Assembly: GCA_015056765.1 (NCBI GenBank)
Contig: SVFQ01000004.1
Span: 124,001-188,000, forward strand
Source: Lachnospiraceae bacterium
Lineage (GTDB): Bacteria; Bacillota; Clostridia; Lachnospirales; Lachnospiraceae
Length of the DNA: 64,000 nucleotides
Direction of reading: 5' to 3'
In this document: positions 61,574 to 64,000 of the stretch, piece after piece
How the letters are laid out: each line of letters starts with the position of its first letter
Position numbering within the stretch: the stretch's first letter is position 1
Program-made: the position numbers and the translations under genes
The notes under the pieces: model-generated
What the model saw: the letters and a program-made list of their open reading frames with translations, nothing else
Databases searched by the model: none
What the model was told of the DNA's origin: nothing

Positions 61574-63124
61574 TCACCGCCTCCAATAAGTCTCATTCGC
61601 TCGTCTGTAGCAAATAGCTTCCATCACATGTTCTGTAGCAATCCTATCCTGATCTTCTAAATCTGCAATGGTTCTGGCTACTTTTAAGATTCGATGATAC
61701 CCTCTGGCAGACAAATTCATCTTTTGATACAGGCTTTTTAAGGTTTCTTCCGCTTCCCGAGTCATCTTACAGTGTTTTTCTATGTTTCCTGCTGAAAGCT
61801 GACCGTTAAATAGAATTTTATCTTCGTGGAACCGTTCTTTTTGTCGATTTCTGGCCACCGCTATTCTTTCCCGCATTTCGGCACTGCTAGTTCCTTTTTG
61901 CCCTTTTTGCAGCTCCGTCAGTTTCATTTTGGGTGCTTCCACCACCAAATCAATGCGGTCTAAAATCGGCCCGGAAACATGTCCAAGATACCGTCTCACC
62001 TGATGTTCCGTGCAATTGCAATGCTGAAAATCCGGATAGTATCCGCAAGGGCATGGATTCATTGCAGCAATCAAGAGTACATCTGCGGGGAAGGTATAGC
62101 TACCATTTGCTCTGGCTATGTGGACCTGCTTTTCTTCCAAAGGTTGCCTTAATAAATCAATGGTAGTGCGGTGAAATTCCGGTAACTCATCCAAAAACAA
62201 AACACCCAGATGCGCCATAGATAGAGCTCCCGGTCTTGGAAGCAAACCTCCTCCCACAAGAGCCGTTTCTGTAATCCCGTGGTGTGGGCTGATAAAAGGC
62301 CTCTTGGTCACATATCCTTTTTCCTTGTCTAAACATCCTGCTACAGAATAGATAGCCGAAATCTCTAAAGCTTCTTCCTTTGATAATGGCGGAAGTATCG
62401 TGGGAATCCTTCTAGCAATCATGGTTTTGCCGCTACCCGGAGGACCTATAAAAAGACAATGATGGAATCCTGCAGCAGCAATCATAGCGGCTCTTTTTAG
62501 GCTTTCCTGCCCCTGGACCTGGCAAAAATCCAGATCTTCATAGGCTTCGTTTAGCTGTTCCTCCATAATCGGAACAGAACATGTTTGAAAGCCTTCTTTT
62601 CCAGTCATCAGAAACTGTAAAAGTTCTTGTAAATCTCCAATGCCATAGACTTCTACCTGATCCACCACACCGGCTTCCATTTCATTTTCTTTTGGTACCA
62701 CAAAGCAGGATATCCCCGCTTTCTTAGCAGTTTGAATCAAGGGCATGACGCCATTTACAGGCCTGATTTCTCCATTTAGTCCTAGTTCTCCCACAAAGAA
62801 AATCTGCTTCAGAAAGTCTTCCTCAATACCCAATTCCTCCAGTTTTCCCATGCTTTGCAAAATTCCTATGGCGATAGGCAAATCAAATCCGGTACCTCTT
62901 TTCCGAAGGTTTGCCGGAGAAAGATTCACTGTCACTTTCATAGCCGGCATAACCATACCTATGTTTTTTAGGGCTATCTTAACGCGTTCTTTTGCTTCCT
63001 TGACTTCGTTGCCAAGTTCTCCCACCATATCAAAACCAGGCAAACCCGTGGACATATCCACTTCTACCTGCACCATAGTTCCAATCATACCCGTCATTTG
63101 ACCGGACATAACAGTACTATACAT
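61574..63124 (-). CDS. comM: YifB/ComM family Mg-chelatase-like AAA+ ATPase
   Basis: A 516-residue protein: N-terminal Lon-like domain (about 1-170), AAA+ with Walker A GPPGSGKTM and Walker B GVLFLDELPEF, a Cys cluster (NPCPCGYYPDFQHCNC) and a C-terminal Mg-chelatase-type helical domain. In Haemophilus and Vibrio, ComM is a helicase promoting integration of heterologous DNA. Start at 63124 follows AGAGG. Adjacent dprA suits a transformation role. Confidence 0.93.
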   Translation of the reverse strand: MYSTVMSGQMTGMIGTMVQVEVDMSTGLPGFDMVGELGNEVKEAKERVKIALKNIGMVMPAMKVTVNLSPANLRKRGTGFDLPIAIGILQSMGKLEELGIEEDFLKQIFFVGELGLNGEIRPVNGVMPLIQTAKKAGISCFVVPKENEMEAGVVDQVEVYGIGDLQELLQFLMTGKEGFQTCSVPIMEEQLNEAYEDLDFCQVQGQESLKRAAMIAAAGFHHCLFIGPPGSGKTMIARRIPTILPPLSKEEALEISAIYSVAGCLDKEKGYVTKRPFISPHHGITETALVGGGLLPRPGALSMAHLGVLFLDELPEFHRTTIDLLRQPLEEKQVHIARANGSYTFPADVLLIAAMNPCPCGYYPDFQHCNCTEHQVRRYLGHVSGPILDRIDLVVEAPKMKLTELQKGQKGTSSAEMRERIAVARNRQKERFHEDKILFNGQLSAGNIEKHCKMTREAEETLKSLYQKMNLSARGYHRILKVARTIADLEDQDRIATEHVMEAICYRRANETYWRR

Positions 63125-63180
63125 AATTCCTCTTTCTACTTGGGATAACCCCGCATACAGAATGTACGCGATATTGAATT

Positions 63181-63236
63181 TTTGCCTTTTCTTATCAAAG
63201 GCAAATAGTAAGTCCTGTATCTAGGATACAGGACTT
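63181..63236 (-). other. Two perfect hairpins between pilT and comM
   Basis: AAGTCCTGTATC-TAG-GATACAGGACTT (63210-63236) and TTTGCCTTT-TCTTATC-type loop-AAAGGCAAA (63181-63205). Neither is followed by a U tract on the minus strand. A third smaller hairpin follows before comM. They may mark processing, stability or a weak terminator. Confidence 0.55.
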
Positions 63237-63269
63237 TTCCAAAAAAGACTTGTTTATCTTATCGAATTC

Positions 63270-64000
63270 TTACATCATTGTCAAGCGTCCGCTCATGCTC
63301 TCAGGATCGTTTGCAAATTGAATTGCCATCTCTGATGTAATTTCTTTATTCTGATAGAGCTGAATCAGCGCTTCATCCATAGTAATCATACCGGATTTAC
63401 GGTTGGTCTGCATAACAGACAAAAGCTGATGGGACTTACCTTCACGAATCAGATTTCGAACTGCGTAATTTGCATGTAACACCTCAAAAGCTGCTACACG
63501 TCCGCTTCCATCCGCCTTTGGTATAAGCTGCTGGGAAACAACCGCCTCTAGGACGTTGGCAAATTGCACTCGTATCTGTTGCTGCTGATGGGGCGGAAAT
63601 ACGTCAATGATACGATCCACAGTACTTGCAGCTCCAATGGTATGTAAAGTGGATAAAATCAAATGTCCTGTTTCTGCTGCGGTAATCGCTACGGAGATGG
63701 TCTCGAAATCTCGCATTTCACCCACAAGAATCACATCCGGATCCTCACGAAGAGCAGCACGTAAGGCATTGGTATAATTACCTGTATCCAGGCCTATTTC
63801 TCTCTGATTTACCATGGATTTGTCATGGCGATGCAGATACTCAATAGGGTCTTCCAAAGTTATAACATGAGCTTCCCTGTTATGATTAATCTTATCGATT
63901 AAAGCAGCCAGTGTAGTAGATTTACCGCTACCGGTAGGACCTGTCACAAGCACAAGTCCACGTTTTTTCTTATAAAGTTCTATGACAGAATCCGGGATGC
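63270..64000 (-). CDS. pilT: Type IV pilus retraction ATPase PilT, C-terminal part (5' end beyond window)
   Basis: The last ~243 codons of a PilT/GspE ATPase; the start lies right of the window. Visible: Walker A GPTGSGKSTT, Asp-box and Walker B EDPDVILVGEMRD, His box LSTLHTIGAAST and the PilT-type NYAVRNLIREGKSHQLLSVMQT. PilT depolymerises pili for twitching and DNA uptake. No other pilus gene is in the window. Confidence 0.93.
   Translation of the reverse strand, partial: IPDSVIELYKKKRGLVLVTGPTGSGKSTTLAALIDKINHNREAHVITLEDPIEYLHRHDKSMVNQREIGLDTGNYTNALRAALREDPDVILVGEMRDFETISVAITAAETGHLILSTLHTIGAASTVDRIIDVFPPHQQQQIRVQFANVLEAVVSQQLIPKADGSGRVAAFEVLHANYAVRNLIREGKSHQLLSVMQTNRKSGMITMDEALIQLYQNKEITSEMAIQFANDPESMSGRLTMM

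Overview
This window is a stretch of low-to-mid GC chromosome from a motile, Gram-positive-type anaerobe of the class Clostridia, most likely family Lachnospiraceae. That placement is inferred from gene content: CodY, MecA, DprA-TopA-CodY next to flgB, CheC/CheD chemotaxis, FliY, a DUF342/FapA-like protein and a DUF6115-like protein. No rRNA, tRNA, CRISPR array, insertion sequence or prophage was seen. Most genes lie on the minus strand.

Right-to-left along the minus strand, the right end (58-64 kb) carries pilT (cut by the window edge), comM/yifB, dprA and topA, followed by codY. Immediately downstream lies one very large flagellar and chemotaxis locus (57.2 kb down to about 21.9 kb): flgB-flgC-fliE-fliF-fliG-fliH-fliI-fliJ-motE-like-fliK-flgD-TIGR02530-flgE, then two tandem terminators and a new promoter, then motA-motB-fliL-fliM-fliY-cheY-fliO-fliP-fliQ-fliR-flhB-flhA-flhF-flhG-ycgR-cheB-cheA-cheW-cheC-cheD-(2-TM protein)-sigD, then a DUF342 protein, a small charged protein, a SwrB-like/DUF6115 protein and an MltG/YceG-like protein. 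After one convergent chemoreceptor gene come rpsB and tsf. This is the Bacillus subtilis order (smf-topA-...-codY-flgB...sigD-swrB-rpsB-tsf) kept on both flanks, with losses (trmFO, codV, clpQY) and insertions.

The left part (1-17.6 kb) holds housekeeping and accessory units: polA (cut by the window edge), a zinc-finger membrane protein, mecA, an rRNA m5C methyltransferase, a DUF212 protein, a leuA gene fused to an AraC-type DNA-binding domain, a carD-like regulator, a lipobox-bearing class B sortase with manC, a YtrA-type GntR/ABC operon, lgt, an M18 aminopeptidase, bioY with a BirA operator, and a polar amino-acid ABC transporter.

The most unusual item is the 668-residue LeuA enzyme with a complete C-terminal AraC/XylS helix-turn-helix domain (residues about 562-660). 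Its own promoter is bracketed by two perfect 14-bp direct repeats, one touching the -35 and one over the start point. This looks like an enzyme that may sense leucine-pathway status and regulate its own gene. Other notable points are a codY promoter embedded in the topA terminator, the split of the fla/che locus by tandem terminators, a SwrB-like protein at the swrB position, a near-leaderless mecA, a structured rpsB leader and an EF-Ts with an enlarged coiled-coil region. All motif, promoter and fold statements come from reading the sequence by eye; no database search was run.
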